Part shown: piece after piece, positions 16,359 to 23,764 of the stretch
How the letters are laid out: each line of letters opens with the position of its first letter
How positions within the stretch are numbered: position 1 is the first letter of the stretch
From: Micromonospora carbonacea
Lineage (GTDB): Bacteria; Actinomycetota; Actinomycetes; Mycobacteriales; Micromonosporaceae
Direction of reading: 5' to 3'
Assembly: GCF_014205165.1 (NCBI RefSeq)
Contig: NZ_JACHMZ010000001.1
Span: forward strand, 6,120,501-6,184,500
Length of the DNA: 64,000 nt
Notes under the pieces: model-generated
What the model saw: only the letters and a program-made list of their open reading frames with translations
The model's database searches: none
What the model was told of the DNA's origin: nothing
Position numbers and translations under genes: made by a program

Positions 16359-16386
16359 GCGTTAACAGGGGGCCCTTCCTTGCACC
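16359..16386. repeat. 28-bp interspersed repeat, copy B
   Basis: Identical over 28 nt to 8396-8423. It abuts the stop codon of the PhzF gene at 16387, as copy A abuts the acyl-CoA dehydrogenase stop. A small imperfect hairpin (GAGAGGGGTTCCCTTCTC, 16334-16351) lies just before it. Confidence 0.75.
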
Positions 16387-17256
16387 TCAGCCGACGAAGG
16401 GCGGGACGGCGATCTCGCCGCGCGCCACCGGCATCACGTCGCCGCGCACCGTCGCCCCGACCGCCGCACCGCCGGCCGCGGTGACCGTGCAGGCCAGCAC
16501 GGACGGCCGGCGCAGCTCGGCGCCCTGCCGGACGGTGTAGGCGGAGCGCCCCTCCCCGGGGAGCAGCCCGCTGGCGACCAGCCACACGCCGAGCCCGAGG
16601 GCGGCCGAGCCCGTCGCCGGATCCTCCGGCACGCCGCGTCCCGGGACGAAGACCCGGGCGTGCGCGGTTTGCGCGTCGGCGTCCCAGGAGAAGACGCTGA
16701 CATGTTCGAGGCCGTACCGCTCCGCCGCCACCGGGTCGACCCGGGCGCGGGCCACCGCGTCCGGCCACACCGGCAGGTACGGGAACTCCAGCCCGCACCC
16801 GGCGACCCGGGGCGGCGGCCCGGCGTGGTCGGCGGCGGTGAGGCCGACCATCTCCAGCAGTGGCTCCAGGTCCAGCTCGGGGCCGAGCGTCGGCACGCCA
16901 CCGGTGAGCGTCGCGCCGTACGCGGTCACCTCGATCGGCAGCACCCCGGCCCCGCACTCCTGAGTGATCTGCCCCACGCCGAACAGGCCCCGGCGGCTCG
17001 CGGTGACCGCCGCGCCGACGCTGGGGTGGCCGGCGAACGGCAGCTCGTCGGTGGGCGTGAAGATCCGTGCCCGGTAGGTGGTCCCGACCTGGGTGGGCGG
17101 CAGCACGAACACCGTCTCGGACAGGTTGAACTCCAACGCGAGCGCCTGCATCTGTTCGGTGGCCAGCCCCTCGGCGCCGAACACCACGGCGAGCGGGTTG
17201 CCGGCGAACGGGCGGTCGGTGAAGACGTCCACGATCTCGTAGGCCAAGGTCGACAT
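16387..17256 (-). CDS. PhzF-family isomerase-like protein
   Basis: 289 residues from ATG 17256. The two-domain PhzF fold shows its signatures: VDVFTDRPFAGNPLAVVF (residues 9-26), the catalytic Glu in FNLSETVFV, FTPTDELPFAGHPSVGAA, and the second-half PATGSAALGLG. PhzF in phenazine synthesis isomerises a dihydro-hydroxyanthranilate. Most homologues, including this stand-alone one, have other or unknown substrates. A reading open far upstream is antisense to the next gene and is not real. It is divergent from the MgtE-N/CBS gene with a 27-nt spacer. Confidence 0.88.
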   Translation of the reverse strand: MSTLAYEIVDVFTDRPFAGNPLAVVFGAEGLATEQMQALALEFNLSETVFVLPPTQVGTTYRARIFTPTDELPFAGHPSVGAAVTASRRGLFGVGQITQECGAGVLPIEVTAYGATLTGGVPTLGPELDLEPLLEMVGLTAADHAGPPPRVAGCGLEFPYLPVWPDAVARARVDPVAAERYGLEHVSVFSWDADAQTAHARVFVPGRGVPEDPATGSAALGLGVWLVASGLLPGEGRSAYTVRQGAELRRPSVLACTVTAAGGAAVGATVRGDVMPVARGEIAVPPFVG

Positions 17257-17283
17257 GTTGATAAACAGTAGGCGCTTAGGCTG

Positions 17284-18576
17284 GTGCCCGTGAGCACGCC
17301 GAACCGGGTCTACATCGCCCGACTCGCCGGAGTCGCCGTCTTCGACCCCAACGGCGACCAGGTGGGCCGGGTACGCGACGCGGTGGCCCGGCTCCGGCCC
17401 ACCCAGCGCCCGCCGGAGGTGGTGGGCCTGGTCGCCGAGATGCCGATGCGCCGGCGGATCTTCCTGTCCATCAACCGGATCACCACCATCGACGCCGACG
17501 CGGTGGTGCTCGGCAGCGGGACGCTCAACCTGCGCCGGTTCGAGAAGCGCCCCAACGAGCTGCTGGTGCTCCAGGAGCTGCTGGACCGGCGCGTGCAGCT
17601 CGACCCGGGCGGCCAGCCCGGCTCGGTGGTCGACGTGGCGATGGAGCGCAGCCGGGGCGGCGAGTGGTCGCTGACCCGCGTCGCCGTCCGCGAGCACACC
17701 GGTCGGCTCACCCGCCGCGGCCACCTGCACCAGGTCGAGTGGGACCGGGTGCGCGGCCTCAGTGGCATCGGCGAGAACCGGGGCACGGCGAACCTGCTCG
17801 CCGTCCTGGAGGACATGCGTCCCGCCGACCTGGCCAACGCCCTCCAGGACCTGCCGGACACCCGGCGCAACGAGGTGGCGGCGGCGCTGGACGACGAGCG
17901 GCTGGCCGACGTGCTCAGCGAGCTGCCCGAGCACGACCAGGTGGAGATCCTCGCCGCGCTGGACCGGGAACGGGCCGCGGACGTGCTGGAGGAGATGGAC
18001 CCCGACGATGCCGCCGACCTGCTCAACGAGCTGCCCCCGACCGAGCAGGACGTGCTGCTGGACCTGATGGAGCCGGGCGAGGCCGACCCGGTCCGCCAGC
18101 TGCTGAAATACTCGTCGGGCACGGCGGGCAGCGTGATGACCTCGGAGCCGGTGATCCTCCCCCCGGACGCCACGGTCGCCGAGGCGCTGGCCCGGATCCG
18201 GGAGGAGCAGCTCTCCCCCGCGGTGGCCGCGCAGGTCTTCGTGACCCGCGCGCCGCTGACCACCCCGACCGGCCGCTACCTGGGCATGGTCCACTTCCAG
18301 CGGCTGCTGCGGGAGCCACCGGCCGACCTGCTCGGCGGGGTGGTGGTCAACGACATCGACCCACTGCGCCCGGCCACCCCGCTGCCCGAGATCACCCGCC
18401 GGATGGCCACGTACGACCTGGTCGCCATGCCGGTGGTGGACCGCAACAACCGGCTCGTCGGCGCGGTGACCGTCGACGACGTGCTGGACCACTCGCTGCC
18501 GCGCGACTGGCGGGACCGGGACGCCCCGACCGCACCCGCACCCGTGCACGAGGGGCTGGACGGCGTCGATGAGTGA
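17284..18576 (+). CDS. MgtE N-terminal/CBS domain regulatory protein
   Basis: 430 residues from GTG 17284 (a second GTG at 17290 is equally possible). A PRC-barrel-like N-terminus (residues 8-100) is followed by a second such region. Then comes the MgtE intracellular N domain with its acidic helical repeats (ALQDLPDTRRNEVAAALDDE, DVLSELPEHDQVEILAALD, DDAADLLNELP; about 175-275). A CBS pair begins at SVMTSEPVILPPDATVAEAL. There is no membrane domain, so it is not itself a Mg2+ channel. The neighbours DUF1003 and Mrp match the Rv1232c-Rv1229c order in mycobacteria. Confidence 0.85.
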   Translation: MPVSTPNRVYIARLAGVAVFDPNGDQVGRVRDAVARLRPTQRPPEVVGLVAEMPMRRRIFLSINRITTIDADAVVLGSGTLNLRRFEKRPNELLVLQELLDRRVQLDPGGQPGSVVDVAMERSRGGEWSLTRVAVREHTGRLTRRGHLHQVEWDRVRGLSGIGENRGTANLLAVLEDMRPADLANALQDLPDTRRNEVAAALDDERLADVLSELPEHDQVEILAALDRERAADVLEEMDPDDAADLLNELPPTEQDVLLDLMEPGEADPVRQLLKYSSGTAGSVMTSEPVILPPDATVAEALARIREEQLSPAVAAQVFVTRAPLTTPTGRYLGMVHFQRLLREPPADLLGGVVVNDIDPLRPATPLPEITRRMATYDLVAMPVVDRNNRLVGAVTVDDVLDHSLPRDWRDRDAPTAPAPVHEGLDGVDE

Positions 18577-19204
18577 GCAGCGACGGGCCGAGCGGCTCGA
18601 CCAGCCGCGCGAGCCCCGGGGCGTGAAGCTGCCCCGGTTCGACCCGGAGGCGTTCGGCCGGTGGTCCGAGGGGATCGCCCGGGGCATGGGCACGGCGAAC
18701 TTCATCGTCTACATGACGGTGGTGATCGCCGCCTGGTTCGGCTGGAACACCCTCGCCCCGGCGGACCTGCGCTTCGACCCGTACACCTTCACGTTCCTGA
18801 CCCTGGTGCTCTCCCTCCAGGCGTCCTACGCGGCCCCGCTGATCCTGCTCGCGCAGAACCGGCAGACGGACCGGGACCGGGTGGCGCTGGAGGAGGACCG
18901 GCGGCGCGCGACGATGCAGAAGGCGGACACCGAGTACCTGGCCCGGGAGGTCGCGGCGCTGCGGATCGCGCTCGGCGAGGTGGCGACCCGGGACTTCCTC
19001 CGGTCGGAGCTGGCCCGGCTGGCCGAGGAGCTGGACGAGGCCGCCCAGCGCCGGCAGCGGCTGGAGCGCCGGCAGCAGGAACGCCCGTCGCACGAGCGCC
19101 CGCCGCCGCGCGGGGGCACGGCGCAGCTCGACGAGCCCCTCGACGAGCTGGACGGCGACTTCGCCCGGGGCGCCCGCCCGGAGGGGTCGACCGACGCCCG
19201 CTGA
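18569..19204 (+). CDS. DUF1003 membrane protein
   Basis: 211 residues, ATG start overlapping the MgtE-N/CBS gene by 8 nt, so the two are translationally coupled. Two membrane helices (NFIVYMTVVIAAWFGWN and FTFLTLVLSLQASYAAPLILLAQN) carry the DUF1003 signature, including the LAQNRQTDRDR segment. A long charged coiled-coil region (residues 105-170) and a disordered tail follow. Function is unknown; the pairing with an MgtE-N/CBS protein suggests a shared role in ion or magnesium sensing at the membrane, by inference. Confidence 0.88.
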   Translation: MSEQRRAERLDQPREPRGVKLPRFDPEAFGRWSEGIARGMGTANFIVYMTVVIAAWFGWNTLAPADLRFDPYTFTFLTLVLSLQASYAAPLILLAQNRQTDRDRVALEEDRRRATMQKADTEYLAREVAALRIALGEVATRDFLRSELARLAEELDEAAQRRQRLERRQQERPSHERPPPRGGTAQLDEPLDELDGDFARGARPEGSTDAR

Positions 19205-19329
19205 CCGCCGGCCGGGCGGGTCGGCCGGGGCGGGTGGGCGCGCTGACCAGGCCGGGCGGGCCATCGATTCGCTCACACCGGGGCCCGCCGACGGCCGGCA
19301 CCTATCGCCCCCGACGTAGCATTGCGGGC

Positions 19330-20478
19330 ATGTCAGCACCCGTCAGCACCGTCGAGGACGCCGTCCAGGCCGCCCTGGCCACCGTCGACGACCCGGAGAT
19401 CCGCCGGCCGATCACCGATCTCGGCATGGTCCGCTCCGCCCGGGTCGGCGACGACGGTGTGGTCCGGGTCGAGCTGCTGCTCACCGTGGCCGGCTGCCCG
19501 CTCAAGGACAAGCTGCGCGCCGACATCACCGCCGCCGTCGGCGCGGTGCCCGGGGTGACCGGCGTGGAGATCGAGTTCGGGGTGATGAGCCCCGAGCAGC
19601 GCCAGGGCCTCCAAGCGAAGCTGCGCGGCGGCTCCGCCACCGAGGAGCCGGTGATCCCGTTCGCCCAGCCCGGCTCCCGCACCCGCGTCTACGCGGTCGC
19701 CAGCGGCAAGGGCGGCGTCGGCAAGTCCAGCGTCACGGTGAACCTGGCCGCCGCGCTGGCCGCCCGGGGCCTGAGCGTCGGCGTCGTCGACGCGGACATC
19801 TACGGCCACTCGGTGCCCCGGATGCTCGGCGCGGACGGCCGCCCGACCCGGGTGGAGGATCTGATCATGCCGCCGCAGGCACACGGCGTGAAGGTGATCT
19901 CGATCGGCATGTTCACCTCGGGCAACGCGGCCGTGGTGTGGCGCGGCCCGATGCTGCACCGGGCGTTGCAGCAGTTCCTCGCCGACGTCTACTGGGGCGA
20001 CCTGGACGTGCTCCTGCTCGACCTGCCCCCGGGCACCGGCGACGTGGCCATCTCGCTGGCCCAGCTGCTGCCGAACGCCGAGATCCTGGTGGTCACCACG
20101 CCGCAGGCCGCCGCCGCCGAGGTGGCCGAGCGGGCCGGCGCGATCGCGCTCCAGACCCATCAGCGGGTGGTCGGCGTGATCGAGAACATGTCGTGGCTGG
20201 AGCTGCCCGACGGCTCCCGGATGGAGGTCTTCGGTGCCGGCGGCGGCGCGACCGTCGCCGAGTCGCTGACCCGGACGATCGGGGCGCAGGTGCCGCTGCT
20301 CGGGCAGATCCCGCTGGACACCCGGGTCCGGGAGGCCGGCGATGCCGGCAACCCGATCGTGCTCGCCGAGCCGGAGTCGCCGGCCGCGAAGGCCCTCGGC
20401 CAGGTCGCCGACCGGCTCGCGGTGCGGCGGGAGTCGCTGCTCGGCAAGCCCCTCGGCCTCAAGCCCGCCGCCCGCTGA
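19330..20478 (+). CDS. mrp: Mrp/NBP35-family Fe-S cluster carrier ATPase
   Basis: 382 residues from ATG 19330. An N-terminal MIP18/DUF59 domain (residues 9-95, with AGCPLKDKL) is fused to a ParA-like P-loop ATPase. The deviant Walker A is GKGGVGKSS (126-134); the Mrp motifs DADIYGHSVPRMLG, WRGPMLHRALQQFL and DLPPGTGDVAISLAQ follow. Mrp proteins carry and insert Fe-S clusters and use ATP in the cytoplasm. The C-terminal CxxC of many Mrp proteins is absent here (the region reads ENMSWLELPDGSRMEVFG), as in other actinobacterial members. Probably monocistronic. Confidence 0.93.
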   Translation: MSAPVSTVEDAVQAALATVDDPEIRRPITDLGMVRSARVGDDGVVRVELLLTVAGCPLKDKLRADITAAVGAVPGVTGVEIEFGVMSPEQRQGLQAKLRGGSATEEPVIPFAQPGSRTRVYAVASGKGGVGKSSVTVNLAAALAARGLSVGVVDADIYGHSVPRMLGADGRPTRVEDLIMPPQAHGVKVISIGMFTSGNAAVVWRGPMLHRALQQFLADVYWGDLDVLLLDLPPGTGDVAISLAQLLPNAEILVVTTPQAAAAEVAERAGAIALQTHQRVVGVIENMSWLELPDGSRMEVFGAGGGATVAESLTRTIGAQVPLLGQIPLDTRVREAGDAGNPIVLAEPESPAAKALGQVADRLAVRRESLLGKPLGLKPAAR

Positions 20479-20536
20479 CCGCCGCCCGCTGACCGCTGCC
20501 GGCTGACCGCTGGCGCCGGCCCGGGCTGGTGCGGCT

Positions 20537-20626
20537 GGGCCGGTCACGCGCGGGCCGGTCACGCGCGGGCCGGTCACGCGCGGGCCGGTCACGCGCGGGC
20601 CGGTCACGCGCGGGCCGGTCACGCGC
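20537..20626. repeat. 15-bp tandem repeat, six copies
   Basis: The unit GGGCCGGTCACGCGC is repeated exactly six times, with a partial seventh (GGGC). Translated in one plus frame it gives a GRSRA pentapeptide array, but no gene is supported there. It lies in the 474-nt non-coding region between mrp and tatB. Confidence 0.9.
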
Positions 20627-20679
20627 GGGCAGCGGGTCAGGCCCCGGGCCCTCCCCGCGGGCGACTCCCCTCGCGGCGG

Positions 20680-20855
20680 CTAGGGAGCTGAGTCGAATAC
20701 GACATCAGTCGATCTCGCCGGGGCGGCGTGGGTTGCCCGACGGGTCGGCTGCCCCGGCGGTCGCGCCGGCCGGCGGGACGCGACACGCTCACCCCGGTCC
20801 TGCTCAGCTGGGAGCCCGGGCGGGGGGCGATGTCGTATCCGACTCAGCTCCCTAG
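20680..20855. mobile_element. MITE-like element with 27-bp inverted ends
   Basis: Left end 20680-20706 starts CTAGGGAGCTGAGTCG and ends TACGACATC. The right end 20829-20855 is its reverse complement with one mismatch. The 122-nt interior is GC-rich and has no coding potential. Both ends carry CTAG. No clear target duplication is visible. The size and terminal inverted repeats fit a non-autonomous miniature element or the remnant of an IS, but an unusually large regulatory hairpin cannot be excluded. Confidence 0.55.
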
Positions 20856-20952
20856 GGGCCGACGCGCGCATCGGTCGCCCCGGGGCCGGCGGACGCGCCC
20901 CGGACCGGCGGACGGGCCGGGCGGACGGGGCCGGCGGCGACGAGGGCGTGGC

Positions 20953-21387
20953 TCAGGTGGCGTCGTCGTAGCTGGCCGTGCGGGGGGCCGGTGCCGTCGC
21001 CGCGCCGCCGGAGGTGGCCGTGACCGCGCCGCTGGTGCTGTTCGACCGCAGGTCGACCGCCTTGGCCACGTCCTTCAGGTCCTCGTGCACGCCGGTGACG
21101 TCCGCGCGGAGGCTGTCGTAGACGCCCTGCAGCGGCTTCCGGATCGCCTGCTCGTCCTCCTCGCTGAGCAGGTGCTTGCGGATGAACGCCTTCGGGTGCA
21201 GGTCCTCCAGCTGGATGTCGGTGCCCAGCTCGCGGCTCAGGTCGCCGGTCGCGTTGCGGGCCATGGCACGCAGGTTGCGGACCATGCGCAGCCCGTCGCT
21301 GATCACGTTGGGCAGCCGGTCACCGAAGATCAGCAGCGCCAGGAGCAGCAGCGCGGCGATCTCCCACCAGTTGAGGTTCTCGAACAC
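20953..21387 (-). CDS. tatB: Sec-independent (twin-arginine) translocase subunit TatB
   Basis: 144 residues from ATG 21387. The N-terminal membrane helix WWEIAALLLLALLIFGDRLP (residues 7-26), with the FG-D/E-RLP hinge, is the Tat A/B signature. A long amphipathic, charged region follows, with MARNATGDLSRELG typical of TatB, not TatA. TatB works with TatC to recognise twin-arginine signal peptides. It is encoded downstream of htrA on the same strand with an 80-nt gap, as in mycobacteria. One likely substrate family (DUF1501, TRRRFL signal) is encoded at 28.7 kb. Confidence 0.9.
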   Translation of the reverse strand: MFENLNWWEIAALLLLALLIFGDRLPNVISDGLRMVRNLRAMARNATGDLSRELGTDIQLEDLHPKAFIRKHLLSEEDEQAIRKPLQGVYDSLRADVTGVHEDLKDVAKAVDLRSNSTSGAVTATSGGAATAPAPRTASYDDAT

Positions 21388-21467
21388 TGCTGGGCCTCCT
21401 CGTCGGCATCAGGCCAAGCGTACGCAGGTGACGGCCCCTCGGGGAGGGGCCGGTCGGCTGTCGACTC

Positions 21468-22802
21468 TCACTTGGCGTCCGCGGCGAGCGTCACCGAGGC
21501 GTTCTGCCGGCTCGACCCGCGCCGGTACTCCACCGTCACCACGGACCCCGGGGCGAACTTGCGCACCAGGGCGATCAGGTCGGTCGGGTCCGTCATGGGG
21601 CGGCCGGCGAGCCGCAGGATCACGTCCCCCGCCCGCAGCCCCGCCGCGGCCGCCGGGCCCGCCGGCTCCACCGACGCCAGGCGTACGCCGCCGGTGCCGC
21701 CGCTGGCCGCGCCGCTGCCGCCGACCTGGGCGCCGATCACCGTACGGCGGGCCTTGCCGGTGCCGATGATGTCCTGGGTGACCCGCTTCGCCTGGTTGAT
21801 CGGGATGGCGAAGGCGAGCCCGATGTTGCCGGCCTCCTGCCCGTCGGCGACGAGCGACTTGATCGTCGAGTTCACCCCGATCACCCGGCCGGCCGAGTCC
21901 ACCAGCGGGCCGCCGGAGTTGCCGTGGTTGACCGCGGCGTCGGTCTGGATGGCCGCGTAGTAGCGGGTCGGCCCGCCCGGGTCGCCCGCCTGCATCGTCC
22001 GGTCCAGGGCGCTCACGATGCCGGCGGTCACCGTGTTGGCCAGGGACAGCGGCGAGCCGATGGCCAGCACCGGGTCGCCGACCGCGAGGGCGTCGGAGTC
22101 GCCGAACTCCACCGGTCGCAGGCCCGTGACGGAGGACACCTTGATCACCGCGATGTCGGACTCCGGGTCCTGCCCGACGACGCTGGCGGCGGCGGTGCTG
22201 CCGTCGTTGAACACCACCGACGCCTTGCCGGTGCCCCCGGCGACGACGTGGTCGTTGGTGATCACGTAGCCGTCGGCGCTGACGATGAAGCCGGAACCCT
22301 CGCTCGTCCCGCCCATGCCGGCCACCCGGACGGTGACCACGCTGGGCAGGACCCGCTCGGCGACCCCGGCCAGCGACTCCGGCTTGCGCTGGGCCAGCGC
22401 CGGGGCCTCGGCGGGACCTGCGCCGAGCACCGGGCCGCCGGCCGCGCCGCCACGCACCGCGAAGGCGTACCCCAGGGCACCGCCGAGGGTCCCGGCGAGC
22501 AGCGCGGTGACCAGCGGGATGAGCAGCAGCTGGCGCAGCGTCGGCCGGCGCGGTGCGTCCGGGTCGACGACCGGCTCCGGCTCCGCGGCGCCGTCAACGG
22601 GGCCGGGCACCACCACGGCCGCCGGGGCGTACGGGTCGCGCCACGGGTCGGCGAGCGCGTCGGACCACCAGGGCGAGGCCGGGGCGCCCCGGTGGACGCC
22701 GTCGGGCGTCGTCGGCGGTCCGGCCGGCGGCGCACCGGCCCCCGGCGGTGCCGCCGGGGTCGGAGCTCCCCCAGGCTGGCGCCAGTCCCAGCCGTCGGTC
22801 AC
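21468..22802 (-). CDS. htrA: HtrA-type trypsin-like serine protease with PDZ domain
   Basis: 444 residues from GTG 22802 (GGGAGG upstream). The layout is a Pro-rich cytoplasmic N-terminus, one membrane helix (LLLIPLVTALLAGTLGGALGY, about 105-125), the protease domain, and a C-terminal PDZ domain. The catalytic triad is visible as His in TNDHVV, Asp in ESDIAVIKV and Ser in NHGNSGGPL. It would act outside the membrane in protein quality control or signalling. In mycobacteria this gene follows sigE and rseA; here the upstream neighbour is an O-methyltransferase gene and sigE/rseA are missing. Confidence 0.92.
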   Translation of the reverse strand: MTDGWDWRQPGGAPTPAAPPGAGAPPAGPPTTPDGVHRGAPASPWWSDALADPWRDPYAPAAVVVPGPVDGAAEPEPVVDPDAPRRPTLRQLLLIPLVTALLAGTLGGALGYAFAVRGGAAGGPVLGAGPAEAPALAQRKPESLAGVAERVLPSVVTVRVAGMGGTSEGSGFIVSADGYVITNDHVVAGGTGKASVVFNDGSTAAASVVGQDPESDIAVIKVSSVTGLRPVEFGDSDALAVGDPVLAIGSPLSLANTVTAGIVSALDRTMQAGDPGGPTRYYAAIQTDAAVNHGNSGGPLVDSAGRVIGVNSTIKSLVADGQEAGNIGLAFAIPINQAKRVTQDIIGTGKARRTVIGAQVGGSGAASGGTGGVRLASVEPAGPAAAAGLRAGDVILRLAGRPMTDPTDLIALVRKFAPGSVVTVEYRRGSSRQNASVTLAADAK

Positions 22803-23056
22803 GTCGGTGCCTCCCAGTCGTCCCCGGCCCCTCGCTCCGGACCGGCAGGGCTGACCGGTCCGACGACGGGGATACCGCATCCAGGATTACACGAATGCCG
22901 CGAGTGCAGTCAGTGGTTGCGGTGCGTGACCGCCCGGTGGGAACCGCCCGATCGGGCAGGTTCCACCGTGATCGTCGGGCACCGGACTCGCGGCTGCGTC
23001 CGTTCGGCCCCGCCTCTAGGCTCATACCGCCAACCCGCCCCCGACGGAGGTGTCCC

Positions 23057-23707
23057 ATCGCCACGGCCGCCAGTTCCGGCAGCTCGACGACCCCGGCGTC
23101 GCAGTTCGCCGAGTCGTACGTCACCGAGGACCTCGTGCTGCGGACCGCCCGCAGCCTCGCCCGCGAGGTGGGCCTCGACGCGGTGACCCCGGGCACGGGG
23201 GCGGCGCTGCGGCTGCTGGCCGCCGCCGGGAGCGCGCGGGCGGTGGTGGAGATCGGCACCGGCACCGGCGTGAGCGGCGTGTGGCTGCTGCGGGGCATGC
23301 GCGCCGACGGCGTCCTCACCACCATCGACGTCGAGGTGGAGCACCAGCGGATCGCCCGTCGGATCTTCACCGAGGCGGGCTTCCCCGCGGGGCGCACCCG
23401 CATCATCACCGGCCGGGCCCTGGACGTGCTGCCCCGGCTCGCCGACGGCGCGTACGACATGGTCTTCGTCGACACCGAGGCCACCAACTTCAGTTCCTGC
23501 GTGGCCGCGGCGCTGCGGCTGCTGCGCCGCGGCGGGGTGCTCGCGCTGCACGGCACGCTGGCCGACGGGCGGATCGCCGACCCGGCGGCCCGGGACGTGG
23601 AGACGGTGACCACCCGGGAGACGATCAAGGCGCTCCGGGAGTCCGAGGACTGGACGCCGGCCCTGCTCCCCGTCGGCCACGGCCTGCTCGCCGCCGTGAA
23701 GTGCTGA
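23057..23707 (+). CDS. SAM-dependent O-methyltransferase (Rv1220c type) with apparent ATC start
   Basis: 216 residues if translation starts at ATC 23057, placed 4 nt after GGAGGTGT. The conserved N-terminus (FAESYVTEDLVLRTAR) begins about 15 residues later, and the only standard in-frame start near it (GTG 23135) would cut into it. The methyltransferase-3 fold is shown by VVEIGTGTGVSGVWLLRG (SAM loop, about 60-77), TIDVE and MVFVDTEA. The substrate is unknown. The gene corresponds in position to Rv1220c beside the sigE-htrA-tatB locus of mycobacteria. An upstream start further out is open but non-coding in composition. Confidence 0.85.
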   Translation: MATAASSGSSTTPASQFAESYVTEDLVLRTARSLAREVGLDAVTPGTGAALRLLAAAGSARAVVEIGTGTGVSGVWLLRGMRADGVLTTIDVEVEHQRIARRIFTEAGFPAGRTRIITGRALDVLPRLADGAYDMVFVDTEATNFSSCVAAALRLLRRGGVLALHGTLADGRIADPAARDVETVTTRETIKALRESEDWTPALLPVGHGLLAAVKC

Positions 23708-23764
23708 GGCTCGCCGCCCGCCGCGGGAGGCCCTGAGCCGCCCCCGCCGCCGGGGAGGCGCACG

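Noticed and set aside
16387..18705. A 770-residue PhzF fusion protein
   Set aside because: The part upstream of ATG 17256 is antisense to the MgtE-N/CBS gene and has no protein-like features; the PhzF domain is complete on its own.
20537..20626. CRISPR array from the six 15-bp repeats
   Set aside because: The repeats are contiguous without spacers, too short, and no cas gene is nearby.
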